The notes under the pieces are model-generated. The model saw only the letters and a list, made by a program, of their open reading frames with translations, did no database searches and was not told where the DNA came from. Below, in pieces: positions 15,166 to 24,535 of a stretch of 36,128 nt of DNA. Positions within the stretch are counted from its first letter, which is position 1; each line of letters opens with the position of its first letter. The DNA comes from Bradyrhizobium sp. S69 (GTDB lineage: Bacteria; Pseudomonadota; Alphaproteobacteria; Rhizobiales; Xanthobacteraceae): assembly GCF_009766005.1 (NCBI RefSeq), contig NZ_LMUK01000018.1, forward strand, positions 10,261 through 46,388. Reading direction: 5' to 3'. A program made the position numbers and the translations under genes.

Positions 15166-17077
15166 CGCCATCGAGATTCTCTCGGACGACAAGGGAGCGC
15201 CGGCAGCGCGGTCGCGTGTGGACGCTCCGCCCCCTACGCGACGCGAGGTGACGGCGCTGCGGTTTATCGATCTCGCGGCCGAGAGCCTGATCGTTACCGC
15301 GCTGCTGGGCGAACTCGTGCTGGTGCTCGCCAATGTCGCCGCGCGCGTCTACTTCGCGCGCTCTTTTCTGTGGACCGATGAAGTCGCCCGCCTGGCCTTG
15401 TCGATCCTCGCCTTTGTCGGCGGTGCCGTCGCCTACCGGCGGCGCGATCATGCCTTCGTTCGCGTGATCCTCAGCCGGCTTCCCTCGCGCGGCGAACGGG
15501 GATGCCTGGCGCTCGCCGACGTGATCGTGCTGTTCGTGGCCGGGGTCACCGGCTACGCCTCGATCGAATTTCTTGGCTCGAGCTGGGGCGAATACACCCC
15601 GATCTTCCAGATGCCGGCCGCGCTGATCGCATTGCCATTGCCGATCGGCATGCTGCTGCTGATGCTCTACGCCGCGATCAATCTCAAGCGCGATCACGGC
15701 ATGATGGCGCTTTGGACCGGCGCCGCGTTTGCCGTGACCATCGCGATGGCCGCATTGACACGCGACGTGTGGTTACCCCTGCTCGGCGACGACGCCGCGA
15801 TCATCGCCGCCCTCGGCCTGTTCTTCGTCGCGATCCTCGCCGGCGTTCCCGTCGGCTTTGTGCTGCTGCTATCCACCGCGACGTATCTTTGGGGAACCGG
15901 AACTGCCTCGCTCGTGGTGCTTCCGCAGACCATGGTCAATGGCACAGGCAATTTCATTCTGCTCGCGGTGCCCTTCTTCATTCTCGCAGGCCTCGTGATG
16001 GAGCGCGGCGGCATCAGCATCCGGCTGGTGCGCTTCATCCATGCACTGGTCGGCCATCTGCAGGGTGGCCTGCTCCAGGTTACCGTCGCCAGCATGTACG
16101 TCGTCTCGGGCTTGTCCGGCTCGAAGCCTGCCGACGTGGCCGCCGTCGGCACTGTGATGCGTGATGAATTAAGCGAGCGCCATGGCGCAGCCGAGGGTGC
16201 TGCTGTGCTGGCCGCCGCGGCCGTGATGGGCGAGACGGTTCCGCCCAGCATCGCAATGCTGATCGTCGGCTCGATCACCAGCGTATCGGTCGGCGCCATG
16301 TTCATCGGAGGGCTCGTTCCCGCTGCCATCATGGCGATCTGCCTGATGATTCTGATCTACGTGCGCGCCCGCGCCAGCGGAACCCCGCAGATGCCGCGTG
16401 CCAGCGGCTACGTGATAGCGCGTGCCGGGCTCGGCGCCATTCTGCCACTGTTGATGCCGGGAACACTGCTTGCGGGCATCTTGCTCGGAGTAGCCACGCC
16501 GACTGAAATCGCGGCACTTGCCGTGGTCTACGGCCTGCTGCTGTCCGGCCTGCTCTATCGCGAGATGAACTTTAGCAGCTTTATTCGGATCGCGATCGAC
16601 ACCGCTGCGCTTACCGGCGTCTTGCTGTTCATCTTCGCCGCCGCGTCGAGTTTCTCCTGGACCTTGACGGTCGCCTATCTTCCGCAGCGGCTGGTGTCGT
16701 TGCTGCAATCGGTCGGCGACAGCCAGGCGATCTTCATGATCTGCTCGATCTTCCTGCTCATTGTGGTCGGCGTGCTGCTCGAAGGACTACCCTCGCTCAA
16801 CGTTCTTGCACCGTTGCTGATTCCGATCGCCGGCAAACTCGGATTGAGCGAACTGCATTATGCGTTGGTGCTGATCATTGCCATGGGGATCGGCGGCTTC
16901 ATGCCGTTCGCCGGGGTCGGATTCTATGTCTGCTGCGCCGTCATGCGCTGCGACATCGAGACCGCATCCCGCGCCATGCTGCCCTATCTCATCATGCTGA
17001 TCGCGGGATTGCTGATAGTGGCTTTCGTGCCATGGTTCACGCTGGCCCTGCCCCACTATTTCGGCTTCCACGGCTAA
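15155..17077 (+). CDS. TRAP transporter fused permease (DctQ-DctM)
   Basis: The 640-residue membrane protein joins the two TRAP membrane subunits. Residues 25-180 are the four-helix DctQ part (DLAAESLIVTALLGELVLVL, SFLWTDEVARLALSILAF with the conserved W-x-EE/DE-like motif). From about 195 the large DctM part begins (GLFFVAILAGVPVGFVLLLS), with MSGxSGSxxAD-like VVSGLSGSKPADVAAVGTV, ETVPPSIAMLI and GVATPTEIAALAVVYGL, all DctM signatures. The C-terminus is hydrophobic (WFTLALPHYFG). It drives sodium-dependent uptake of a carboxylate delivered by a DctP protein. The ATG at 15155 overlaps the leader ORF; a TTG at 15140 is less likely. The DctP gene at 17119 follows after 41 bases and is its natural partner. 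Confidence 0.92.
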   Translation: MRASAIEILSDDKGAPAARSRVDAPPPTRREVTALRFIDLAAESLIVTALLGELVLVLANVAARVYFARSFLWTDEVARLALSILAFVGGAVAYRRRDHAFVRVILSRLPSRGERGCLALADVIVLFVAGVTGYASIEFLGSSWGEYTPIFQMPAALIALPLPIGMLLLMLYAAINLKRDHGMMALWTGAAFAVTIAMAALTRDVWLPLLGDDAAIIAALGLFFVAILAGVPVGFVLLLSTATYLWGTGTASLVVLPQTMVNGTGNFILLAVPFFILAGLVMERGGISIRLVRFIHALVGHLQGGLLQVTVASMYVVSGLSGSKPADVAAVGTVMRDELSERHGAAEGAAVLAAAAVMGETVPPSIAMLIVGSITSVSVGAMFIGGLVPAAIMAICLMILIYVRARASGTPQMPRASGYVIARAGLGAILPLLMPGTLLAGILLGVATPTEIAALAVVYGLLLSGLLYREMNFSSFIRIAIDTAALTGVLLFIFAAASSFSWTLTVAYLPQRLVSLLQSVGDSQAIFMICSIFLLIVVGVLLEGLPSLNVLAPLLIPIAGKLGLSELHYALVLIIAMGIGGFMPFAGVGFYVCCAVMRCDIETASRAMLPYLIMLIAGLLIVAFVPWFTLALPHYFGFHG

Positions 17078-17118
17078 AATCCGCGATCACGCGGGCAATA
17101 ACAACAGGAGGACACCAG

Positions 17119-18120
17119 ATGGACCGCAGACATTTCCTGAAGACCACGGCCGGCGCCACCAGCCTAACGCTCGCCGCGCCCTATATTGCCCGTGCAGCGA
17201 CCATGACGATGCGCTTTGCGCATTTTGCCGAAGAAGGCCATCCGGCCAATATCGCGGCCAAGCAGTTCGCGAGCCAAATCGAAAAACGCACGGATGGCGC
17301 GATCAAGATAGCGATCTTTCCGAACAACCAGCTCGGCGGACCGCCGGAACAGGCCCAGCAGATCAAGCTCGGCACCATCGACATGGGACTGCCGACCCAG
17401 GGACAGCTCGACAAATACGACAAGGCGTTTGCCACCATCGAATTGCCGTTCATCTTCAACGGACGCGAAGACGCCTTTCCGATCCTCGATGGCCCGGCGA
17501 TGGAATGGCTGGCGCCGCTGGCGGAAAAGCAGGGTTTTGTACTGTTGCGCAACTGGGAATACGGCTTCCGCAACGTCACCAACAGCGTACGACCGATCAA
17601 CACGCCGGACGACATGAAGGGCCTGAAGATCCGCACCCCGCCCGAACTGCAGATTCAGGCCTCAATGGAGGCATTGGGCGCGGTGGTGACGGCGATCGCA
17701 TTTCCGGAGCTCTATCTGGCGCTGTCGCAAAAGGTGGTCGATGGTGAAGAGAATCCGATCGCGGTGATCTACTTCAACAAGATCGCCGAGGTGCAGAAGC
17801 ATCTGGCGCTGACCCAGCATGTCTACAACAACATGATTCACACCGTCGGCGTGAACAGCTGGAAGCGGCTGACATCGGAACAGCAGACGATTTTCCGCGA
17901 GGAGAGCAAGAGCTCCGGCGAACTGATGCGCAAGCTGATCGCGGACGCCGAGACCGATCAGATCGACAAGCTGCAAAAAGCCGGGATGCAGGTGACGCGT
18001 CCCGACCTCGCGCCGTTCCGCGCAAAGATGGAACCAGCCTACAAGCGGATCGCCGACTACGCCGGCGAGGACAACGTGAAGAAATTCCGCGAGATCGTGG
18101 ATAAATACCACAAAGGATAG
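17119..18120 (+). CDS. TRAP transporter solute-binding protein (DctP), Tat signal
   Basis: An ATG at 17119 with CAGGAGG upstream gives 333 residues. The N-terminus MDRRHFLKTTAGATSLTLAA carries a twin-arginine motif, cleaved near ARAAT. The mature protein follows the DctP pattern: MRFAHFAEEGHPANIAAKQF, the IFPNNQLGGPPEQAQQIKLG segment, then LKIRTPPELQIQASMEALGA with the conserved Arg that pairs with the ligand carboxylate, and FPELYLALSQKVVDGEENP. It should capture a carboxylic acid in the periplasm and pass it to the fused permease encoded 41 bases upstream. The ligand is not predictable by eye. A second DctP gene follows after 59 bases. Confidence 0.92.
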   Translation: MDRRHFLKTTAGATSLTLAAPYIARAATMTMRFAHFAEEGHPANIAAKQFASQIEKRTDGAIKIAIFPNNQLGGPPEQAQQIKLGTIDMGLPTQGQLDKYDKAFATIELPFIFNGREDAFPILDGPAMEWLAPLAEKQGFVLLRNWEYGFRNVTNSVRPINTPDDMKGLKIRTPPELQIQASMEALGAVVTAIAFPELYLALSQKVVDGEENPIAVIYFNKIAEVQKHLALTQHVYNNMIHTVGVNSWKRLTSEQQTIFREESKSSGELMRKLIADAETDQIDKLQKAGMQVTRPDLAPFRAKMEPAYKRIADYAGEDNVKKFREIVDKYHKG

Positions 18121-18179
18121 TTCTGCAGCGTGTAGTCTCGGCGAAAAGATAAAATGACACCGCTCCTCGGGGATCTGCC

Positions 18180-19187
18180 ATGAAACGCCGTGATTTCTTC
18201 AAGCTAAGCGCCGGTCTCGGCAGCGCAGCTTTGACGACAGGCCTGACGCACCCTTCGCCGGCATCGGCCCAGACAAAAGCGGTATTCAAAGCCTCGGACG
18301 TTCAGCCTCCTGGCTACCCGACCGTAGCGGCCACCGAGAGTTTTGGAAAAAAGCTCGAGGCGGCCACCAACGGGCGGCTTTCGGTCCGGATGTATCCCTC
18401 GATGCAGCTTGGCGGCGAGAAGGAAACCATCGAGCAGACCCAGATCGGCGCCATCCAATTGTTGCGGGTCAGCGCTGGTGCCCTCGGACCCATTGTCGAT
18501 GAAATCAATGTCGTCAACATGCCCTTTCTGTTCCGCGACACCGCGCATGCCGAAAAGATGATGGATGGGCCGCTCGGACAGGAATTGCTCGACAGGATCA
18601 CGGCCAACGCCAACGCTGGGTTGGTCGGGCTGTGCTGGATGGATTCCGGCGCACGAAGCCTCTACAACACCAAGAGACCGATCAAATCGATCGAGGACGT
18701 CAAGGGCTTGAAATTCCGTGTCATCGGCAATCCCATTTTCATCGACATGATGAACGCCCTTGGCGGCAACGGTGTCGCCATGGGCTACGATCAGGTGTTC
18801 AGCGCGCTGCAGACCGGCGTGATCGATGGCGCCGAAAACAACCCCCCGAGCTATGTCTTCAGCAATCACTATACCGCCGCGAGGTATTTCTCGCTGACCG
18901 AGCACCTCATCATTCCGGAAGTGCTGGTGTTTTCGAAGAAGAATTGGGCTTCACTTTCAGCCGACGACCAAGCCTTGATCAGGAAGTTAGCCCGTGAATC
19001 CCAGCTCGAAGAGCGCGATCTCTGGAACAAATACGAAAAAGATGCGATGGACAAAGCGCTGGCGGCGGGCTGCCAGATCACCGAAATCGCCGACAAGAAG
19101 CCGTTCCAGAACGCGGTCAAACCGGTGTGGGACAAATACGGCCCGAAATATCAGGACATGATCAGCCGCATTCAGGCCATCGCATAG
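18180..19187 (+). CDS. Second TRAP solute-binding protein (DctP), Tat signal
   Basis: The 335-residue protein starts MKRRDFFKLSAGLGSAALTT, again a twin-arginine signal, with cleavage near SPASAQ. DctP features are the RLSVRMYPSMQLGGEKETIE segment, SIEDVKGLKFRVIGNPIF with the ligand-binding Arg, and GYDQVFSALQTGVIDGAENN followed by PPSYVFSNHY. Its sequence is clearly different from the preceding DctP, so this is not a recent tandem duplication. It precedes separate DctQ and DctM genes and is best assigned to them. Proteins of this DctP branch commonly bind sugar acids such as uronates (established for several members of the family), but the ligand here is open. The gap to the preceding gene is 59 bases and a weak GGGGATC site lies before the ATG. 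Confidence 0.92.
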   Translation: MKRRDFFKLSAGLGSAALTTGLTHPSPASAQTKAVFKASDVQPPGYPTVAATESFGKKLEAATNGRLSVRMYPSMQLGGEKETIEQTQIGAIQLLRVSAGALGPIVDEINVVNMPFLFRDTAHAEKMMDGPLGQELLDRITANANAGLVGLCWMDSGARSLYNTKRPIKSIEDVKGLKFRVIGNPIFIDMMNALGGNGVAMGYDQVFSALQTGVIDGAENNPPSYVFSNHYTAARYFSLTEHLIIPEVLVFSKKNWASLSADDQALIRKLARESQLEERDLWNKYEKDAMDKALAAGCQITEIADKKPFQNAVKPVWDKYGPKYQDMISRIQAIA

Positions 19188-19209
19188 CCGCCACGATATT
19201 CGTGGTCGA

Positions 19210-19743
19210 ATGACAGGAATCTCGGGGATGGCCGGACTGTTTCGTCGAATGATGGACTATCTGTACCTGCTTTGCGTCATCGTCGGCTGCACCGCGCTGG
19301 CGCTGATTTCGGCGATCATTCCCTGGGCGGTATTCACCCGCTACGTACTCAACAGCGCAGCTTCCTGGCCGGAACCGATGGCGGTGCTGTTGACCATCGT
19401 GCTGACCTTCATCGGCGCCGCTGCGGCGTATCGCTTCAACCTGCACATGAATGTCTCGTTCTTTGCCGACAAATTGCCCGCCAGATTCCGCATCCTGCTA
19501 GATCTCGTTGTGCAGTTGCTGATGGCGCTCATCGCCGCCTTCATGATCGTGTGGGGCTCCCGGCTGGCGGAGGTCACCTGGCACAATACCATCGCGGATT
19601 TTCCGTTCCTGTCCGTCGGCGTCACGTATCTGCCGATCCCGATCGGCGGCGTGTTGCTTCTGCTGTTCATTATCGAACGCATTTTTCTCGGCCTTCCGCC
19701 GGAGGCTTTGCCTCAGGAAGCGGAAGTGACGCCGGTCGACTGA
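19210..19743 (+). CDS. TRAP transporter small permease (DctQ)
   Basis: This is a 177-residue protein with four predicted membrane helices: LYLLCVIVGCTALALISAII, PMAVLLTIVLTFIGAAAAYR, ILLDLVVQLLMALIAAFMIV and the LPIPIGGVLLLLFIIERIF segment. The DctQ landmark FTRYVLNSAASWPEPMAVLL is present between helices one and two. DctQ is the small membrane subunit that stabilises DctM. The ATG at 19210 has no clear ribosome binding site; ATG 19228, with AGGA about 10 bases before it, may be the true start and would remove six residues. It lies 22 bases after the second DctP gene and 16 before DctM, forming a DctP-DctQ-DctM order. Confidence 0.9.
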   Translation: MTGISGMAGLFRRMMDYLYLLCVIVGCTALALISAIIPWAVFTRYVLNSAASWPEPMAVLLTIVLTFIGAAAAYRFNLHMNVSFFADKLPARFRILLDLVVQLLMALIAAFMIVWGSRLAEVTWHNTIADFPFLSVGVTYLPIPIGGVLLLLFIIERIFLGLPPEALPQEAEVTPVD

Positions 19744-19759
19744 CCGGAGCAAGCACACG

Positions 19760-21049
19760 ATGGACATCTTCGTTCTGCTAGCGACCATGCTGCTGTGCTT
19801 TCTGATCGGCATGCCGATCGCGTATGCCCTGGCATTTGCAGCCATTGCCGGCGCGTGGTGGATCGGAATTCCACTGGAAGCGGTGATGCTGAAGATCTCC
19901 GACGGCGTCAGCAAGGTCGCAATGCTCACGATTCCGTTTTTTGTGCTGGCGGGCGCCATCATGGCCGAAGGCGGAATGGCGCGGCGGCTGGTAGCGTTCG
20001 CTGACGTTCTGGTCGGATTTACGCGTCTGCGTGGCGGTTTGTCGATCGTCAACGTGCTGGCGACCACCTTCCTCAGTGGCATCTCCGGCTCCGCCGTCGC
20101 CGATACTTCGGCGATCGGCTCGGTGATGATCCCGCAAATGGAAAAGGCCGGCTATCCGCGGGTGTTCGCGACCAACCTCACCATCACCTCCTCGGTTCAA
20201 GCGCTGCTGGTGCCACCCAGTCATAATGCAGTGCTGTATTCGCTGGCGACAGGCGGCACGATTTCGATCAGCGCCCTGTTCATGGCCGGCGTATTTCCCG
20301 GCCTATTGCTCGGCTTCGCGTTGATCATTCTGTGTCTCGTGATCGCCTATCGCGACAAGCATCCGCAAGGCCGGAGCGCACCAGCCCGGGACGCACTCAG
20401 GATCACGATCGATGCCGCCTGGGGACTTGTGACGCTGGTGATCATTCTCGGCGGCATTCTCGGCGGAATCTTCACCGCGACCGAAGCAGGTGCAGTCGCT
20501 TGCATCTGGGCCTTCTTCGTGACGATGTTCGTCTATCGCGACTATCGCTGGCGCGACCTGCCGGTATTGTTGCATCGGACCCTGCGCACCGTAGCGATGG
20601 TGCTGACCTTGATCGCATGCGCCTCCAGCGTCGGCTACGTAATGGCGCTGACGCAAATGCCGGCGAAGATGACGGCCTTCTTCTTGTCGATTTCGAGCAA
20701 TAAATACGTCATCCTGCTCCTGATCAATATCCTGCTGCTGGTGCTCGGCACCCTCATCGACATGGCGCCCTCGATTTTGATCGCGACGCCGATTTTGCTG
20801 CCGGTGATGCAGAATTTCGGCGTCAATCCCGTTCACTTTGGCATGATCATGTTGCTCAATCTCGGTATCGGATTGTGTCATCCGCCGGTCGGATCGATTC
20901 TGTTTGTCGGATGCGCGGTCGGCAAGGTCCCGATCGAGCAGGTGATGCGAAAAATCTGGCCGTTCTACGCCGTGATGTTCGTGGTCCTGATGCTTGTCAC
21001 CTATTTGCCTGCACTTTCGCTGTGGCTGCCGCAACATGTGCTGCGCTGA
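19760..21049 (+). CDS. TRAP transporter large permease (DctM)
   Basis: The 429-residue protein is almost entirely membrane helices (about 12) and matches DctM throughout: LLCFLIGMPIAYALAFAAIA, FFVLAGAIMAEGGMARRLVA, the LSGISGSAVADTSAIGSVMI signature, SVQALLVPPSHNAVLYSLAT, GGIFTATEAGAVACIWAFFV and, near the end, LGIGLCHPPVGSILFVGCAV. It is the sodium-coupled transport subunit of the second TRAP system, working with the DctQ and DctP encoded directly upstream. In the first system the same two membrane parts are one polypeptide, so the two systems are of different lineages. A gene for pyruvate oxidase follows after 138 bases on the same strand. Confidence 0.93.
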   Translation: MDIFVLLATMLLCFLIGMPIAYALAFAAIAGAWWIGIPLEAVMLKISDGVSKVAMLTIPFFVLAGAIMAEGGMARRLVAFADVLVGFTRLRGGLSIVNVLATTFLSGISGSAVADTSAIGSVMIPQMEKAGYPRVFATNLTITSSVQALLVPPSHNAVLYSLATGGTISISALFMAGVFPGLLLGFALIILCLVIAYRDKHPQGRSAPARDALRITIDAAWGLVTLVIILGGILGGIFTATEAGAVACIWAFFVTMFVYRDYRWRDLPVLLHRTLRTVAMVLTLIACASSVGYVMALTQMPAKMTAFFLSISSNKYVILLLINILLLVLGTLIDMAPSILIATPILLPVMQNFGVNPVHFGMIMLLNLGIGLCHPPVGSILFVGCAVGKVPIEQVMRKIWPFYAVMFVVLMLVTYLPALSLWLPQHVLR

Positions 21050-21187
21050 TAGGCGAACCGTTCTCTGATAGGCCATCGATCGCGAATGTTTTAATCGCTT
21101 TGGACTTGCGCGACCGCGCGGCCTCGAACATCATGCCCTGTTCCCGTAGAAACCGACTTCCGGGGCACGCCAGAAGGATGAGCCATC

Positions 21188-22924
21188 ATGCGGATCGAGA
21201 ATGTCGCCGACCTCATCGCGGAAACACTGATTCAGGCCGGGGTAGAGCGCATCTTCGGCGTCGTCGGCGACAGCCTGAACGGCCTGACCGAGGCGCTGCG
21301 CAAACGGAAGACGATCGAGTGGGTTCACGTGCGGCACGAGGAAGTGGCCGCCTTCGCCGCCGCCGGTGAGGCGCAAATCACGGGCGAACTCGCGGTATGC
21401 GCGGGGTCGTGCGGCCCCGGTAATCTCCATTTGATCAACGGTCTGTTCGATGCTCATCGCAGTCGCACCCCGGTACTGGCAATCGCGGCGCAAATTCCCT
21501 CCGGCGAGATCGGCGGCGGCTATTTCCAGGAGACCCATCCGCAGGACCTATTCCGGGAATGCAGTCACTATTGCGAACTGGTATCGGATACAGCGCAGCT
21601 TCCCTATGTTTTGGAAAACGCCATACGTGCGGCAGTGGGCCGCCGCGGTGTCGCCGTCCTTGTAATCCCGGGCGACGTGGCGCTGAGGTCCTCACCCAAA
21701 CGCGGCATCTCGCCGAACGCCGGGCTGCTGCCGGCAGCACCCATCGTCCGGCCGGCTCAACGGGAATTGACCGCATTGGCCGAACTCCTGAACAGTGCCA
21801 AGAACGTTACGCTATTCTGCGGCCGCGGCTGTGCCGGCGCCCACGACGTCCTTATCAAGCTTGCCGAAATGCTGAAGAGTCCGATGGTGCATGCGCTCGG
21901 CGGCAAGGAATACGTCGAATACGATAATCCCTACGACGTCGGCATGACCGGATTTATCGGGTTCTCTTCCGGTTATGCCGCCATGCATGCGTGCGACGTG
22001 CTGCTGATGCTAGGGACCGATTTTCCCTACAAACAGTTTCTGCCCACCGACGCCAAGATCGCCCAGGTCGATATCCGGCCGGAAAATCTGGGCCGCCGCT
22101 GTAAACTCGACCTCGGCATCGTCGGAGACGTCAGCGCCACCATCGAGGCGCTGCTGCCGAAGCTGAAGGTGAAGAACGACAGCAAACATCTCGATGCCAG
22201 CCGCGCCCACTACAAGAAGGCCCGCGCGGGACTTGACGAACTGGCTCAAGGCACGCCCGGCAAAAGGCCGATCCATCCGCAATATGTCGCACGGCTACTC
22301 AGCGAACAAGCGTCTGATGATGCGGTCTTCACCGCCGACGTCGGTACGCCCACGATCTGGGCGGCGCGCTATCTCGCCATGAATGGGCGCCGTCGCATCG
22401 TTGGATCCTGGGTTCACGGCTCGATGGCCAATGCCATGGCCCATGCGATCGGGGCACAAGCGTCGCAGCGAGGACGTCAAGTCATTTCGATGTCGGGCGA
22501 CGGCGGGTTTGCCATGCTGATGGGCGATCTCATCACGCTGACCCAGATGAAACTGCCGGTGAAGGTCGTGATCTTCAACAACGGCGTGCTTGGCTTTGTG
22601 GCGTTGGAAATGAAGGCCTCCGGCTTTGTCGAGACCGGAACCGATCTGCAAAATCCGGATTTCGCGGCGATGGCACGTGCCATGGGTATCCATGCAATTC
22701 GGGTCGAAGATCCTGCCGAGCTGCCAAATGCGATTCGCGACGTGCTGGCCCATGACGGCCCCGCGGTGCTCGACGTCGTCACCGCGACGCAGGAACTATC
22801 GATGCCGCCGACGATCACGGCCGAGCAAGTCAAGGGCTTCAGTCTGTGGGTGCTTCGCGCGGTCATGAGCGGCCGTGGCGACGAGGTTCTCGACCTGGCC
22901 AAGACCAATTTGCTGTCGCGCTGA
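21188..22924 (+). CDS. poxB: Pyruvate oxidase / pyruvate dehydrogenase (quinone), PoxB-type
   Basis: The 578-residue thiamine diphosphate enzyme aligns along its length with Escherichia coli PoxB (572 residues), which oxidises pyruvate to acetate and CO2 and passes electrons to membrane quinone through FAD. Glu51 in [10 protein letters not shown] is the cofactor-activating glutamate. The middle FAD domain ([19 protein letters not shown]) follows, and the diphosphate motif starts at Gly437-Asp438-Gly439 ([14 protein letters not shown]) and ends in IFNN. The C-terminal [20 protein letters not shown] then LAKTN resembles the lipid-binding amphipathic peptide of E. coli PoxB, so peripheral membrane attachment is likely. 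The ATG at 21188 follows AGGATGAG. It stands between the TRAP genes and a convergent lpxD; acetate production from a pyruvate-yielding pathway is possible. Confidence 0.9.
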   Translation: MRIENVADLIAETLIQAGVERIFGVVGDSLNGLTEALRKRKTIEWVHVRHEEVAAFAAAGEAQITGELAVCAGSCGPGNLHLINGLFDAHRSRTPVLAIAAQIPSGEIGGGYFQETHPQDLFRECSHYCELVSDTAQLPYVLENAIRAAVGRRGVAVLVIPGDVALRSSPKRGISPNAGLLPAAPIVRPAQRELTALAELLNSAKNVTLFCGRGCAGAHDVLIKLAEMLKSPMVHALGGKEYVEYDNPYDVGMTGFIGFSSGYAAMHACDVLLMLGTDFPYKQFLPTDAKIAQVDIRPENLGRRCKLDLGIVGDVSATIEALLPKLKVKNDSKHLDASRAHYKKARAGLDELAQGTPGKRPIHPQYVARLLSEQASDDAVFTADVGTPTIWAARYLAMNGRRRIVGSWVHGSMANAMAHAIGAQASQRGRQVISMSGDGGFAMLMGDLITLTQMKLPVKVVIFNNGVLGFVALEMKASGFVETGTDLQNPDFAAMARAMGIHAIRVEDPAELPNAIRDVLAHDGPAVLDVVTATQELSMPPTITAEQVKGFSLWVLRAVMSGRGDEVLDLAKTNLLSR

Positions 22925-22943
22925 TCGCGGCCAGATCGGCACG

Positions 22944-24014
22944 TCAGCTCTCACCGGAGGGCTTTGCGGATCCCGCAACTTTGGCGCCGGGGACCGCGAG
23001 ACGGGCCAGTACGGCCTGCTGGCGCATCCATTGCTTGCGTGGCGTCGCGGGATAGCCACCCCAGACTTCGCCCGGCGGAACGTCGTTCATGACACCCGAG
23101 CGCGCGGCGACCCGTGCGCCTCTGCCGATCGTGACGTGCGGCGCAAGGCCGACCGAACCGCCAAGGGCGGCGTAATCCTCAAGCGTCACGCTACCGCTCA
23201 GCCCCGATTGAGCCACGACAAGGCAATGGCGGCCAAGCACAACGTTGTGACCGATCTGGCATTGGTTATCGATCTTGGACGCTTCTCCAATAACGGTATC
23301 TCTGATGCCGCCACGATCGATCGTGGTCGCAGCGCCGATCTCGACATCGTTTTGAATGATGACGCGGCCGGTTTGCGGGACCTTCACCGGCTTGCCGCCT
23401 GTGATGAAGCCGAAGCCGTCCTGTCCGATGCGGCAGCCGGGATGAATCACCACGCGGTCGCCGATCAACGCATGCATGATTGATGCACCCGCGCCAATCA
23501 CACAACCACGGCCGATCTTGACGTCGGGCCCGATTACCGCATTCGCGGCGATGATCGTGCCCGATCCAATTTCAGCGCGAGGCCCAATCACCACGCCCGG
23601 GTCGATCGCTATTTCGCTCTCCAGTAGGGCGGAAGGATGGACGGTTGCGCCAGGTGCAATGTCAACAGCCTCGAACAGCGAGGCTGGACGAAGGGACTGC
23701 GGGTACAGCTCACTATGCACGGCGACGAAAGCGCGATAGGGCTCGGGAGTGCACAAGACAATGAGATGGTCGGGTGCGCGGCTCTCAAAGCGCTCCGGCA
23801 TCAGGCAAGCCCCGGCACGCGTCGTCGCGAGGGTATCAGCGTATTTATTGCTTTCGATGAACGTGAGATCCTTGGGGCCCGCGAGTTCGAGCGGAGCGAC
23901 ATCCCTGATCAGGCGCGCGAGTTGGGTCGCATCGCGGGGTTCGGCACCCGTCAGTGAAACGATCTGCCCGACCGTCAGACCCAAGGGGCGTTCAAAGAAG
24001 CCTCTTTTATCCAT
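22944..24014 (-). CDS. lpxD: UDP-3-O-acylglucosamine N-acyltransferase (LpxD), orphan copy
   Basis: The 356-residue protein is LpxD: an N-terminal uridine-binding domain (residues 1-110, with KDLTFIESNKYADTLATTRA) and a left-handed beta helix made of hexapeptide repeats (IAPGATVHPSALLESEIAID onward). The catalytic His is in KIDNQCQIGHNVVLGRH, and TTIDRGGIRDTVIG is a typical LpxD segment. The C-terminal helix region is GGYPATPRKQWMRQQAVLAR. It adds the second hydroxyacyl chain in lipid A synthesis. The usual neighbours (bamA, fabZ, lpxA, lpxB) are absent, so this is a second or stand-alone copy. Bradyrhizobium and relatives are known for unusual very-long-chain lipid A, to which an extra acyltransferase might contribute. 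Its stop lies 19 bases from the convergent poxB stop. Confidence 0.92.
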   Translation of the reverse strand: MDKRGFFERPLGLTVGQIVSLTGAEPRDATQLARLIRDVAPLELAGPKDLTFIESNKYADTLATTRAGACLMPERFESRAPDHLIVLCTPEPYRAFVAVHSELYPQSLRPASLFEAVDIAPGATVHPSALLESEIAIDPGVVIGPRAEIGSGTIIAANAVIGPDVKIGRGCVIGAGASIMHALIGDRVVIHPGCRIGQDGFGFITGGKPVKVPQTGRVIIQNDVEIGAATTIDRGGIRDTVIGEASKIDNQCQIGHNVVLGRHCLVVAQSGLSGSVTLEDYAALGGSVGLAPHVTIGRGARVAARSGVMNDVPPGEVWGGYPATPRKQWMRQQAVLARLAVPGAKVAGSAKPSGES

Positions 24015-24535
24015 CTATCAATCCTTACCCTTCGATCCCTGACTAGGACATTGCCGGAGAAAAATTCACACGCAAAAAATCGCATGGCCCTCGCATCTGT
24101 GACCAGGCCGACAAATTCATTTTGCCGAAGGCGGCATTCAACAGGGCCATCTACACCGAAACTCGGCCTAAATATTGCGCTCACCGCGACCACATTCACG
24201 GTTTCCCCAAGGGTTTCAGCGTGCGCGTACGCAGATTGGCACAGATTTCATCAAACGAGAGTTACAAAATGGAAAGCTGCCATACCCCCGCCTCCCGTAA
24301 CCTGAATGTAATTCCACGTCTTCTGAGATGCACCGGCAGCACGAGCGATTGCTACCCGCTCGAGCTCTTCGTTTTCGAAGGAATTATACTTACCCCTGAC
24401 TCTTCTGTTTTGCACGCGCTGCTAAAGCGCCCGCGCCATGACCCGTGGCCGTCTTGCAGACGGGCCGGAAAAACGTCAGCATGATGATCGAAACGCCTCG
24501 ATTAGCCGTTTCCGTCAACAAAAAGGGGGCCAACC
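24015..24535. other. Intergenic region with no supported gene
   Basis: About 520 bases separate the lpxD start from the first cyclase gene. Open frames on both strands reach 80-170 codons but lack ribosome binding sites, domains and coherent codon use. The stretch is less GC-rich than its neighbours in places (near 24380) and should contain the divergent promoters. A small perfect hairpin, ccgtct-tgc-agacgg, lies at 24449-24463; it has no T run, and its role is unclear. Confidence 0.5.

Noticed and set aside
24051..24484. Frames of 84-120 codons upstream of the first cyclase gene
   Set aside because: No domain or translation signal, and codon use does not match the neighbouring genes.
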